Made by a program: the position numbers and the translations under genes | Assembly: GCF_050916235.1 (NCBI RefSeq) | Contig: NZ_CP104854.1 | Span: 744,001-808,000 of the forward strand | DNA: 64,000 nt | Source: Maridesulfovibrio sp050916235 | Lineage (GTDB): Bacteria > Desulfobacterota > Desulfovibrionia > Desulfovibrionales > Desulfovibrionaceae | Direction: 5' to 3' | Shown: positions 42,208-50,603 of the stretch, piece by piece | Layout of the letters: each line of letters opens with the position of its first letter | Position numbering within the stretch: position 1 is the stretch's first letter | The notes under the pieces: model-generated | Databases searched by the model: none | Seen by the model: only the letters and a program-made list of their open reading frames with translations | What the model was told of the DNA's origin: nothing

Positions 42208-42879
42208 ATGAAATCCAAGTCCATATCATTATTACTGGCCGGCACAATGCTTCTGTCTGTCGCAGCCTGTTCCGGCTGGGAAGACCGCACACTTGACTAT
42301 CTTGGCAAACGCCCCACAACAGGGTCCTTTTTCAAGGAAGACGAGACACCCATGGTGGAACTCAACTACAAGGCAGGCAACATCATCGCCAATCAGCTTG
42401 AAGAAAGACTTCCGCCGGGATCACCGATCACCGTGACAATGTTTCGTATGCGTGGAAGCGATGTTCAAACCGATTTTGCCAAAGTTCTTACCGAACAGGT
42501 GGCATCCAGAATTGCTCAGGAAGGCTTTGCTGTCGTAGCGGACAGCTCTCAATTTCCGACCAGACCTATGGACGACGGACTGCCTGCCCCGATCAAGTGT
42601 GTTCTGGCAGGAGCCTATTCCGTGGGCTCTGAACAGATAACAATCACTGCTGCGGTCTCGACCTTAAGAGATGGGGAAATAATGGGCTCTTACGACTGGA
42701 CTGTACCGCTCAACGCAAAAACCCGCTCGTTGCTGCCTATTGAAGAATCACCGTATATTGATCCGCTGGTGAACACATCCGGACCGGTGGAGAGAAAAGA
42801 GGATGCCAGTTTCGAGAGCAACTTCGTTCCCGAGCAGCAACATCAGACTCCGAGCTTCGAGCAGAACATAATGGAATAA
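42208..42879 (+). CDS. FlgO-like outer-membrane lipoprotein
   Basis: A 223-residue lipoprotein (signal peptide ending VAAC, Cys21). The core, about residues 50-180, resembles the FlgO domain: AGNIIANQLEERLPPGSPITVTMF, then a LTEQVASRIAQEGFAVV helix and a GAYSVGSEQITITAAV strand. FlgO in Vibrio helps outer-membrane stability at the flagellum. The C-terminal 50 residues are acidic and Gln-rich, with no recognised fold. The ribosome site is GGGGAA, eight bases before the ATG. It is convergent with the small HTH gene. No other flagellar gene is immediately adjacent, but motAB are within 2 kb. Confidence 0.8.
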   Translation: MKSKSISLLLAGTMLLSVAACSGWEDRTLDYLGKRPTTGSFFKEDETPMVELNYKAGNIIANQLEERLPPGSPITVTMFRMRGSDVQTDFAKVLTEQVASRIAQEGFAVVADSSQFPTRPMDDGLPAPIKCVLAGAYSVGSEQITITAAVSTLRDGEIMGSYDWTVPLNAKTRSLLPIEESPYIDPLVNTSGPVERKEDASFESNFVPEQQHQTPSFEQNIME

Positions 42880-42898
42880 TCCAGCAACATCGATTCAA

Positions 42899-43168
42899 TC
42901 AGTTCATCATGCTGGCGTACAGACGCCGGGCATGTCGTTTGGATATTCCCAGACGCTGGGCAATTTCTCCCGTTTCAAGACCATCGTTCCGCAATTTGAG
43001 GACCTTGGCTGCCAGCCCTGCATGCCTGAGATACCTTGTTGAAACATATACACTTTCCTTTGAAAATTCCCCCATCACGGATAATGCTGCCTTTTCAGGG
43101 CATTTATGCCCCTCCTTCACCTTTACCATCTCCCTCAGGATCACATCGTACAAATCATTATCTCTCAT
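42899..43168 (-). CDS. Small helix-turn-helix protein
   Basis: An 89-residue protein whose C-terminal half is a likely DNA-binding helix-turn-helix (about 55-84: LKLRNDGLETGEIAQRLGIS then KRHARRLYA). The N-terminal half has acidic and basic helices and may form a dimer, in the manner of Mor/C-type activators, but it is too short for that family's full architecture. The start ATG has a strong GGGAGGT. It is convergent with the FlgO-like gene across 19 bases, and nothing suggests its target. Confidence 0.78.
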   Translation of the reverse strand: MRDNDLYDVILREMVKVKEGHKCPEKAALSVMGEFSKESVYVSTRYLRHAGLAAKVLKLRNDGLETGEIAQRLGISKRHARRLYASMMN

Positions 43169-43251
43169 TCAAACCTCCCTCATTAAAATCCATAAAGATA
43201 TATTAAAATCTATACATGTCATCCTCTGGCAGATCATGGCGGATAAAACAC

Positions 43252-43285
43252 AAAAAGCCGCTCTCCACAAAGGACAGCGGCTTTA
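43252..43285 (-). terminator. Terminator of the asmA gene
   Basis: AAAGCCGCT (43254-43262) pairs with AGCGGCTTT (43276-43284). On the minus strand it is followed by a T-run. It lies just after the AsmA stop codon at 43308. Confidence 0.85.
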
Positions 43286-43307
43286 GCAACAATATAACTA
43301 TTTATGA

Positions 43308-45482
43308 TTAAAACAGTTTCTTGATAGTATTACCCAGTTCCTGAACAGGATTCTTATCCTGTGTCTTACCGGATTTCGGCTGTTTCTTTCCGGTTATTGT
43401 GTTGCCTATACCTTCCAGCACATCACCGACACCTTCAATAACACTACCCACAAGCTTGAACCCGGACTTGGCGAGAACTGCGGCAAACTTCGGAAGATCG
43501 ACCATGATGGACGGATCAGCCACGTCACCCTTCACCGTTACCGGAACAGTCAGACCGACCAGATCCTGCATGCTTTTTCCGCCCTGTCCTTCAAGGGTAC
43601 CGACGATCTTTGCATCAAGGGCATAATCGATAGTCATAGTGTTCAAATCAACTGTCCCGGCCCCTTCAGCGCGCAGGAGAGGGGATTTCATAATCAGGTC
43701 GCGGTTTACTGCAACGCCTTTCTTGATTGTTGCAGTGGCCGAGACCTCACCGAACTCAGTCCTCTGGCTGTCACGGTTACCGAATGCCCCGCCGGTCAAA
43801 ACAGAAAAGGCATCTCCGGCCATATAGAGAATGTCAAAACCTGAGACATAGCCATCAAGGAATTTAAATCCGAGATTACCGTCAAGATTGGCATAGATGG
43901 TTTTCATGTCGTTCCCGACGGTCTTCAGACTGGTATTGAAATCACCTTTACCGGAAAAACTGTCCTTTCCGGTCATATCCTGCGCCAGCACAGCCCCATC
44001 CAGCCCGCTGAGTGAAGCGGTCATGGACATGGCCGGAACCTTGCCACTGGCATCTACCACCGCAGTAGAGGTAAATGCTCCCTTGGCAACATTCAGCGAA
44101 GCAGGTTTAACTGTCAAAACGCCGTCCTTTGAACGAACTTTGACCACAACATCACTGATTTTGGCTTTTGCGGCAACAAGCTGATCAACAGTAAGATCGA
44201 CCTTGAGAGTCAGCTTACGCAGGAGATCAACCGGGATGAGTTCTTTACTTCCGGATGCACCATCTGTTTTTTCTTCGGCCTTTTCTGCTTTCTTTTCCTG
44301 CTTTGCCTCCTCCTTTGGAGGCAGATACCTGTCCACATCAATCTTATCCACTCCAAGCTGGGCAACAATGTCCGGCCTGTCAGGATTGGCAAAGGAGAAC
44401 AGCCCCTTGATTACGGTTTCGTCAAGGTTCACCAGCAGGTTCTTTATCTCAGCCGAACTCTTTGTCCCGGCGAAAGTCATATTCATGCCGACAGAGGTTA
44501 GAGCCTTGCTGTCAGCCGTTTTCATGGGCATGCCCATCTGTTCAAGAGAATTTTTCAGGTTAAAAGCAGGTATGCTCAGGTCTCCGGAAAAGGCTGGAGC
44601 CTTTCCGGTAAACCCGGAGGCTTTAAGACTGCTTTCAGCCCTTACTCCGTAAGCTTCAAGCACAAGTCCGGCCACATCCGCAGTATCCTTAAGCATATCC
44701 AGCGCGACGTCTGCAGAAACCTTCACCTGTCCCTTTCCGCCTGGAACAGCCTTACCGGAGGCATCGACGACAACATTGAGCCCCATGACGCTGATCTGCT
44801 TGAAATCTCCGGAGATAATTCCTTCACCGGCAAGGTCAATATCCGCATTTACTTCAGGCTTGGTCGAGGAGGCGGCCACATGCACTGAAAATTTAAACGG
44901 GCTTCCCGGTGCAAATCCGTCCACCTTGATGTCGCAATCATCCACTGCCTGACGAACATTCTCCATGCGGTCATCCCAGACAATTTTGGCATTCTCGATA
45001 TTAACTCCAGCCACGGAAAGATTTAACTCGGAATGGCCGGTTCCTGAAGAGGACTCCGTCTTCTCCTGCTTCTTTTCCTCTCCGGTCAGGTCAGCCCAGT
45101 TGGTCACCCCTTTCTTGTTCCGCATGAGATAAAGCTGGAGATCCGCTACGTCTACGGCCTTAAGTTCAACCTTTCCTGTGAGCAGGGGGAGCAACTTTAC
45201 ACTCACATCTGCCGACTTGAGGCTGAACATATTCTTTCCATCGAATCCAGGAGCATTGGAAAAACTTATTCCCCCGGTACTGACCCCTATCCACGGAAAG
45301 ACTGAAAGTTCAAGCTTTCCGTCAAAGACAAGCTCTCGCCCGGTTTTTTCCCGAACAAGCTTGGATATATCATCTTTATAATCATTAGGATCAATCAGGA
45401 TGGTTGCCAGCACCATTGCAGCGACGACAACGACCAGCAGTCCAGCCACAACCGAGATTATGATTTTCGATCCCTTACCCAT
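43308..45482 (-). CDS. AsmA-family envelope protein
   Basis: A 724-residue protein with one N-terminal membrane helix (about 6-30) and a long periplasmic beta-rich body. AsmA-like features are the LIDPNDYKDDISKLVREKTG segment just after the helix and repeated beta strands through the body, ending with a GTVDLNTMTIDYALDAKI segment typical of the AsmA C-terminal domain. Family members are thought to affect outer-membrane assembly or lipid transport (bridge-like proteins). A Lys/Glu-rich low-complexity linker lies at about 388-405. The first codon of the open frame is GTG at 45488, but ATG 45482 has GGAG five bases upstream. Single gene with its own terminator. Confidence 0.88.
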   Translation of the reverse strand: MGKGSKIIISVVAGLLVVVVAAMVLATILIDPNDYKDDISKLVREKTGRELVFDGKLELSVFPWIGVSTGGISFSNAPGFDGKNMFSLKSADVSVKLLPLLTGKVELKAVDVADLQLYLMRNKKGVTNWADLTGEEKKQEKTESSSGTGHSELNLSVAGVNIENAKIVWDDRMENVRQAVDDCDIKVDGFAPGSPFKFSVHVAASSTKPEVNADIDLAGEGIISGDFKQISVMGLNVVVDASGKAVPGGKGQVKVSADVALDMLKDTADVAGLVLEAYGVRAESSLKASGFTGKAPAFSGDLSIPAFNLKNSLEQMGMPMKTADSKALTSVGMNMTFAGTKSSAEIKNLLVNLDETVIKGLFSFANPDRPDIVAQLGVDKIDVDRYLPPKEEAKQEKKAEKAEEKTDGASGSKELIPVDLLRKLTLKVDLTVDQLVAAKAKISDVVVKVRSKDGVLTVKPASLNVAKGAFTSTAVVDASGKVPAMSMTASLSGLDGAVLAQDMTGKDSFSGKGDFNTSLKTVGNDMKTIYANLDGNLGFKFLDGYVSGFDILYMAGDAFSVLTGGAFGNRDSQRTEFGEVSATATIKKGVAVNRDLIMKSPLLRAEGAGTVDLNTMTIDYALDAKIVGTLEGQGGKSMQDLVGLTVPVTVKGDVADPSIMVDLPKFAAVLAKSGFKLVGSVIEGVGDVLEGIGNTITGKKQPKSGKTQDKNPVQELGNTIKKLF

Positions 45483-45707
45483 AAACACTCCGCTTGGTAT
45501 TGGCCTTTAAGACCGGATAGTTTCACAAATAATCTAACATCAAAAATCTAAATGAATTATCTAAACATCTCCTTAAGTATATATCCTCGACAAATAAAAT
45601 CAAACTATAATTGGGACAAAGACACTTCCTTGATGAATAATTCCTGCCGGACCACCTTAAAATCATTTGGAGTTGCCAACATCCCCGGAATCAGGCAATA
45701 AGGCCTC

Positions 45708-46496
45708 ATGAAAAACAAGTGGCTCTTACTGTTCGCAAGCCTTACGGCATACGCATTATACCTGCTTACCATGATCAAGCTACCGGGATTTTTAGATCAA
45801 TTGCTAGGTTTCTGGCCTGATCAATTTGGTTACAGGTTTGCCGTAAAGTTCAAAGAAACTACGCTGCTGTACTTCTGTCTGGGCCATATGGCCATATTCG
45901 GAGCAGCAATACCTCTCGTCATCGCTAAGAAATTCAATTTAAAACCCCACCGCAAGGTGCCGGGCGCGCTACTATGGCCGAGCATCATCGTCCTTGTCGG
46001 CTCATTTCTTTTCTACGCCCACTATCAGGGATTCCTGCCCAACATGCTTAATCCCGACCCCGACCCACCGTATATGACGGAAGCCTTCTTCTACATCTTC
46101 TCCTTTTCGCTGGGGCTGTGTGTTTATTCCTGTTTCCTGCTGCCAAGGTCAGTTATGTACCTGCTCGACCAGAATCGCTTTTCGCCGATTCTTGAAGCAA
46201 TTACAGCGGCCGGGACCATGTTTCTTTCATGGCAGGTTTACATTGTTGAACCACATATTCTTCCGGAAAAGATCTTCTGGACCGGGATGGTCATTGCCGC
46301 GGCGGGCGCACTGTCGCGCTCGTTCTACCTGTCCCTGATCGCCTGCTTTGCGGCCCTGTACGGCTCCGCCATGGTCCATCCTGTATTTTACAAAATTCCG
46401 TGGGAACCAATTCTTCCGGGATTTATCGCTTCTTTTGCGGCCTTCTGCCTATATCTGAACTCTCGCGACACCCGAGAGTTTCCGCCAATCAAGTAA
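45708..46496 (+). CDS. Multi-spanning membrane protein, function unknown
   Basis: A 262-residue hydrophobic protein with about seven or eight membrane helices, first helix at residues 5-24. Conserved-looking features are a short loop with NPDPDPPYMTEAFFY (about 115-130) and VHPVFYKIPWEP (about 225-236). No transporter, enzyme or signal family is recognised. Divergent from asmA, with about 225 AT-rich bases between that must hold both promoters. Ends at a bidirectional terminator shared with the merR gene. Confidence 0.75.
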   Translation: MKNKWLLLFASLTAYALYLLTMIKLPGFLDQLLGFWPDQFGYRFAVKFKETTLLYFCLGHMAIFGAAIPLVIAKKFNLKPHRKVPGALLWPSIIVLVGSFLFYAHYQGFLPNMLNPDPDPPYMTEAFFYIFSFSLGLCVYSCFLLPRSVMYLLDQNRFSPILEAITAAGTMFLSWQVYIVEPHILPEKIFWTGMVIAAAGALSRSFYLSLIACFAALYGSAMVHPVFYKIPWEPILPGFIASFAAFCLYLNSRDTREFPPIK

Positions 46497-46503
46497 TTCC
46501 ACA

Positions 46504-46546
46504 AAAAAGGGAGCCTCAGACTTTTACGGTCAGAGACTCCCTTTTT
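46504..46546. terminator. Bidirectional terminator between the membrane protein gene and merR
   Basis: AAAAAGGGAG (46504-46513) pairs with CTCCCTTTTT (46537-46546). The A- and T-runs suit both convergent genes. Confidence 0.85.
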
Positions 46547-46564
46547 CATTCAATTCAAAACAGG

Positions 46565-46969
46565 TCAGGAAAGCAGTTTCCTTATTTCAAGCAACGCGGC
46601 ATGGATCTCATGAAGCGTAGCCTTCCTGGGTGATTCTTCGGATTCTGCATCATGCTTGAACAGAGGAAGATCTTCAACTCTGGGGGCAGGTAATTCTACG
46701 GTGCTGACGGCATCTCCGACCCTGCTTTCAGGCATATCCAATCGTTTGCGTGCGCCTTCAATGGTAAGACCTTCATCATGCAGCAGGGCCTTTATCCTGC
46801 TGATCAAAGCAATATGGCCGTCATTGTACAAACGCTGTCCGGATGGAGTGCGAATAGGCTCAAGCTGTTCAAACTCTCCTTCCCAGAAACGCAATACGTA
46901 CGATTTCAGCCCAACAAGCTTGGCAGCCTGCCCGATTTTATAGATTTTTTCTTCACTCTGCACAGACAT
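46565..46969 (-). CDS. MerR-family transcriptional regulator
   Basis: A 134-residue regulator. The winged helix-turn-helix lies at residues 8-75 (YKIGQAAKLVGLKSYVLRFWEGEF, with PIRTPSGQRLYNDGHIALI as the wing). The C-terminal part is short, has no effector-binding cysteines or domain, and ends in a helix, so metal sensing is unlikely. The frame opens at 47128, but ATG 46969 starts the real domain. It precedes tRNA-Val on the opposite strand. Such short MerR proteins commonly adjoin ihfA in relatives, but ihfA is not present here. Confidence 0.88.
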   Translation of the reverse strand: MSVQSEEKIYKIGQAAKLVGLKSYVLRFWEGEFEQLEPIRTPSGQRLYNDGHIALISRIKALLHDEGLTIEGARKRLDMPESRVGDAVSTVELPAPRVEDLPLFKHDAESEESPRKATLHEIHAALLEIRKLLS

Positions 46970-47127
46970 AAGAACTTTAGTATCAGAGAGGCAAATCTTA
47001 GAAAAGCCCAAAAGATACAAACCTGCCGGCAAAAGGAAATATTCACCGTCGGAAAACGCTATAAACGTCTGCTCTACCGCGATTAGTACCACACCCCGAA
47101 GATTATTATGAAAACCAGATAGAATCA

Positions 47128-47179
47128 TGAAACTTTTTCAAAAAAGTTTCTTGACAGACAACACCCTCTCAAGTAGAAC
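47128..47179 (+). promoter_or_regulatory. Promoter of tRNA-Val with upstream A/T hairpin
   Basis: TTGACA (47151-47156), a 17-base spacer and TAGAAC (47174-47179) place a start near 47187, just before the tRNA. Directly upstream a perfect inverted repeat GAAACTTTTT / AAAAAGTTTC (47129-47150) ends in A/T tracts that could act as an UP element. This is the best consensus promoter in the window. Confidence 0.75.
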
Positions 47180-47211
47180 CTCTTTCGTCGACAGCGAGTC
47201 GGCCCAAAAAT

Positions 47212-47286
47212 AGGCGCGTAGCTCAGGGGTAGAGCACTTGCTTGACATGCAAGGGGTCAGCAGTTCAAAGCTGCTCGTGCCTACCA
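47212..47286 (+). tRNA. tRNA-Val (anticodon GAC)
   Basis: The acceptor arm AGGCGCG (47212-47218) pairs with CGTGCCT before the encoded A-CCA end (47286). D-arm, anticodon arm CTTGC-TTGACAT-GCAAG with GAC at 47244-47246, and T-arm AGCAG-TTCAAAG-CTGCT are all intact. It has a consensus promoter upstream and a terminator just after, so it is transcribed alone. Confidence 0.95.
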
Positions 47287-47294
47287 GTAAAATC

Positions 47295-47328
47295 AAGGAC
47301 TTAGGAAGAGATTCTTAAGTCCTTTTTT
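47295..47328 (+). terminator. Terminator of tRNA-Val
   Basis: AAGGACTTA (47295-47303) pairs with TAAGTCCTT (47316-47324), followed by six T. It lies nine bases after the tRNA. Confidence 0.85.
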
Positions 47329-47499
47329 CGTTATTGAACGCCAACATGTCAGCTTTTTTAATTCTTAAAAATCAGTGAGTGGATAAAGTAAACACTCCCA
47401 GGAAAAGCCTACAAAATCAGCCTTTTTTCCTGCAGCAGCATTCAAAATTCTATCCAGAAGCAACTTCTTCGACCAAAACAACTTCCATAATGGCAGGAG

Positions 47500-47877
47500 C
47501 TAAGAGTCTGCCCCTGCATACTCCTTCATCGCTGCAAGCAGTTCCTCGGTCTTTGCCGCCTCTTCCTCAAAGCCCATGTCCTTAAAGCCACGCAAGGCTT
47601 CCCGGATAACCCGCACCCCGTCCTCTCGGTTACCGGAAACAAAAAGCAACTGCCCCAACAGCTCTCCGGCAAAGCAATGACCCTGAGCATCCCCCACCTG
47701 CTGAAAACGGGAGTATGATTCCATCAAAAGCAGCAGGGCCGCCTCCTGATTGCCTTCGGAAACTTCCTGCTTGGCCAGTTGAAAAAGAGTTTCGGCCCTT
47801 CCCTTTGAATCTCCGTTCCTATCCTGTTCTTTAAGCTGGTCATCGTATACTTTTCTTAATACATCGGACTGGGTCAT
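47500..47877 (-). CDS. Small TPR-like protein
   Basis: A 125-residue soluble, all-helical protein with TPR-like repeats (GRAETLFQLAKQEVSEGNQEA, then GHCFAGELLGQLLFVSGNREDG, spaced about 40 residues). The start ATG has GGAGAG at the right distance; the frame itself opens at 47931. It lies 84 bases downstream of the FkbM-type gene and may share its mRNA. Partner unknown. Confidence 0.75.
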   Translation of the reverse strand: MTQSDVLRKVYDDQLKEQDRNGDSKGRAETLFQLAKQEVSEGNQEAALLLLMESYSRFQQVGDAQGHCFAGELLGQLLFVSGNREDGVRVIREALRGFKDMGFEEEAAKTEELLAAMKEYAGADS

Positions 47878-47961
47878 GATCTCTCCTGAAATATATACTT
47901 GCAGTACCAATAAGTTATCCGCGCCCGGCATAGCCTGCCGAAACCGGACACGTCAAGCTGA

Positions 47962-48909
47962 TCAGTCTGTCCCGCCCCTGTTCCGCAGATCCCTCTGAAT
48001 GGCCTTCCAGCCTATTTCAAAACTTGTCAGCTTTCGAATGCTGCGTGCAACGTCTTCATTCTCCGCATTGGCAACAAATGTAGTCTGGTGATAAGGATAA
48101 ACTGTTTTGAACACGAGCTCCGGATAACGGGAAAAACATTTCTCCAGTTTTATGAAACTTTTTACCCCGTCCACTTTGTGGTAAGAAGCAATTGCAGCCC
48201 ACGAGCCTTTATTCTCACTTATATAACGAGCCAGATCATCAGCCACAGCCACCTCCGCCCCTTCGATGTCCACTTTGAAAAAATCTATCCCGCCGGGAGC
48301 ATACTTCGCCGCCAGTTCCCGCAGACCGATGGAAGGAACAACCATTACGCTTCCGCTGGCAATGGAACTCGCCCCGAAATCACGGTGCTGGAACCCGACC
48401 TCTCCGCTACGAACGTAAAGAGCCTTTCGAACCAGTTCCGTATTTGAAAAATGGTTCATTTGAATTTCACCGGCCAGATAGTCCGCGCTTTCATTATCCG
48501 GTTCTAGAAGGATTACCAGCCCTTTACGAGCGGCAGCACTGAAATACATGCCGGATATACCGTTCCACGGTCCGGCATCGAGGACAACAGCATCTTGCGG
48601 AACCGTCCCGGCTAGTGTGTAGCCGCGCAGTTCGCAGATTAGTTCAAAAAAAGGGCATCCACTGGTCAGAAAACGGGCCGTTCCTATTTTGCATTCCCAG
48701 GCCTTGTGCTGAAAGCTGTAGCGCACCAGCGGCTCATACTTCCAGACAGGCCTGTAGCCCAGCGCCTGAGTGAAACGGACTGCGTACCAGTCCCCTATCT
48801 TTTCAAGATAAAAATCCCGGGCATCAAAGAGTTCCTGAACTTCCCCGAACACGTCAAGGATCTCTCCGGCCACTTGGACCTTAAACTTTTCGATGGCATC
48901 TATATCCAC
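47962..48909 (-). CDS. FkbM-family methyltransferase-like protein
   Basis: A 315-residue SAM-dependent methyltransferase of the FkbM type. The SAM-binding motif I reads VVLDAGPWNGISG (around 108-120). A LEPD acidic end of strand 2 follows, and later FFKVDIEGAEVA, the FkbM landmark. An additional 90-residue N-terminal part has no match. Family members O-methylate sugars, antibiotics or polysaccharides. The start is GTG 48909 with GGAGG five bases upstream. The TPR gene follows on the same strand. Divergent from degP. No glycan-synthesis genes lie nearby to name a substrate. Confidence 0.82.
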   Translation of the reverse strand: MDIDAIEKFKVQVAGEILDVFGEVQELFDARDFYLEKIGDWYAVRFTQALGYRPVWKYEPLVRYSFQHKAWECKIGTARFLTSGCPFFELICELRGYTLAGTVPQDAVVLDAGPWNGISGMYFSAAARKGLVILLEPDNESADYLAGEIQMNHFSNTELVRKALYVRSGEVGFQHRDFGASSIASGSVMVVPSIGLRELAAKYAPGGIDFFKVDIEGAEVAVADDLARYISENKGSWAAIASYHKVDGVKSFIKLEKCFSRYPELVFKTVYPYHQTTFVANAENEDVARSIRKLTSFEIGWKAIQRDLRNRGGTD

Positions 48910-48981
48910 TTTTCCTCCAGATACCCCTGCTTAACAAAAAAATGGAAAGTTTTACAACTCCACAGTATTCACGTCGAGCTA

Positions 48982-49009
48982 TTTACTTTTAAAAAAAGAA
49001 TACTATAAT
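48982..49009 (+). promoter_or_regulatory. Candidate promoter of degP
   Basis: A perfect -10 TATAAT (49004-49009) with TTTACT (48982-48987), spacer 16, lies about 50 bases before the start codon. The -35 is moderate; a stress-sigma-factor promoter cannot be excluded. Confidence 0.5.
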
Positions 49010-49018
49010 TTCTTGCAT

Positions 49019-49046
49019 TGCCGCCTGCTCCGTTTTCCGGGCGGCA
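49019..49046 (+). promoter_or_regulatory. Hairpin directly before the degP ribosome site
   Basis: TGCCGCC (49019-49025) pairs with GGCGGCA (49040-49046), a few bases before the GGAGG ribosome site of degP. It may stabilise the mRNA start or affect translation. Whether it senses temperature is not shown by sequence. Confidence 0.4.
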
Positions 49047-49061
49047 GTTTGAGGAGGTTAC

Positions 49062-50507
49062 ATGAAATTGAAACACTACTTAGGCTTACTGACTCTCATC
49101 ACAGTACTCGTACTCCCGGTCTTCGCACAGGCGGAGGGGCTGCCTTCCTTTGTGGAGCTAGCAAAAAAATGCGGCCCGGCTGTTGTAAACATCAACACCG
49201 TGAAAATGGTCGATGTGGGTAATCCCATGGAAGACTTCTTCAGATTTCACGGAGACGGCCTAGACGGAAATCCTTTTGAGGAATTCTTCAAGCAGTTCAA
49301 CAACAAGGGAAGAGGCAACCAGCCCAAGCAGAAACGCAAGACCGGATCACTTGGATCAGGATTCATCATTTCTGCCGACGGCTACATCGTGACCAACAAC
49401 CACGTTGTTGCTTCGGCTGATGAAATCAATGTCAAGCTGCAGAATGACGGTCGCGACTATCCGGCCACAATCATCGGCCGCGACAAGGAAACCGACCTTG
49501 CCCTGCTGAAAATAGATGCCGGTAAAAAACTGCCTTACCTCGAGTTTGACGACTCCGAGGCTGCACAGGTCGGGGAATGGGTTCTGGCAATCGGCAACCC
49601 CTTCGGTCTCGGACACACCGTGACCAAGGGAATAATCAGCGCCAAAGGCCGCATCATCGGAGCCGGTCCGTTTGATAACTTCATTCAGACCGATGCCAGC
49701 ATCAACCCCGGCAACTCCGGTGGGCCGCTTATCGACCTCAAAGGCAAGGTAATCGGCATAAACACGGCGATTATTGCAAGCGGTCAGGGAATAGGCTTTG
49801 CCATACCCAGCAACATGGCTGAAAGCGTCATCAACCAGCTCAAGACCGACCACAAGGTCAGCCGCGGCTGGCTGGGCGTTACCATACAGGATGCTGACGA
49901 AAAAACAGCCAAGGCGCTTGGTCTGGAGCAGAAAACCGGAGCACTCGTCAACTCCGTCAACCAGGGCGATCCCGCTGACAAGGGCGGCATAAAGATCGGC
50001 GACGTGATTCTCAAGGTCGATGGCCAGCTGATTGATGATACCAACGACCTGCTGCGTACTGTTGCAGCTCTGCCCCCCGGCAAGAAAGTCTCCGTTGAAG
50101 TATGGCGTCAGGGAAGCAGCAAAAAGCTCTACGTAACTCTGGGTGACCGCAACGGGAAAACCGCTGTGGCAAAGGCAGAGGAGATCTCGCCCAAGTCTGC
50201 AGAAGAAAACCTTGATGAGCTGGGGCTGATCGTTCGCAAGGTTGACCGGGAAGCTGAAGCCAACTCCCTGGAACTGGATAAACCCGAAGGCCTGCTGGTC
50301 ATTGAAGTAACACAGGGGTCTCCGGCTGAAGAAGCTGCCGTTGCTGTAGGCGACGTAATTCTGGAAGCAAACCAGCACAAGGTCAACTCCATTGCTGAAC
50401 TCCAGAAAATCATCAATACCGAAGGCAAAAAACGAGGACTGGTCATGCTGCTCCTCAAGCGTCAGGGCAACAACATCTTCCGCACCATAGAGATTAAAAA
50501 CAAGTAA
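49062..50507 (+). CDS. degP: Periplasmic serine protease DegP/HtrA
   Basis: A 481-residue HtrA protease that degrades or refolds damaged envelope proteins. It has a signal peptide (about 1-24), a trypsin-like domain with the catalytic triad His114 (NNHVVA), Asp145 (ETDLALLK) and Ser219 (GNSGGP), and two PDZ domains (about 250-345 and 390-470). The Q-linker region 80-95 is Lys/Gln-rich. Start ATG has TTGAGGAGG upstream. It has its own promoter and terminator. Layout matches Deg proteases of Gram-negative bacteria. Confidence 0.95.
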   Translation: MKLKHYLGLLTLITVLVLPVFAQAEGLPSFVELAKKCGPAVVNINTVKMVDVGNPMEDFFRFHGDGLDGNPFEEFFKQFNNKGRGNQPKQKRKTGSLGSGFIISADGYIVTNNHVVASADEINVKLQNDGRDYPATIIGRDKETDLALLKIDAGKKLPYLEFDDSEAAQVGEWVLAIGNPFGLGHTVTKGIISAKGRIIGAGPFDNFIQTDASINPGNSGGPLIDLKGKVIGINTAIIASGQGIGFAIPSNMAESVINQLKTDHKVSRGWLGVTIQDADEKTAKALGLEQKTGALVNSVNQGDPADKGGIKIGDVILKVDGQLIDDTNDLLRTVAALPPGKKVSVEVWRQGSSKKLYVTLGDRNGKTAVAKAEEISPKSAEENLDELGLIVRKVDREAEANSLELDKPEGLLVIEVTQGSPAEEAAVAVGDVILEANQHKVNSIAELQKIINTEGKKRGLVMLLLKRQGNNIFRTIEIKNK

Positions 50508-50541
50508 TCCTGACACGTTGTTGACTCTCTCAATAAAAATG

Positions 50542-50580
50542 GCCCGTCCTGAAAGCCTCAGGACGGGCTTCCTTATTTAT
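50542..50580 (+). terminator. Terminator of degP
   Basis: GCCCGTCCTGA (50542-50552) pairs perfectly with TCAGGACGGGC (50558-50568), followed by a T-rich stretch. Confidence 0.85.
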
Positions 50581-50603
50581 AAGCTTTAAGTTAAAGACAG
50601 CCC

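Noticed and set aside
49356..50516. A 386-codon frame on the minus strand opposite degP
   Set aside because: It lies entirely opposite a clearly conserved protease gene and encodes no known motif; it is an antisense shadow.
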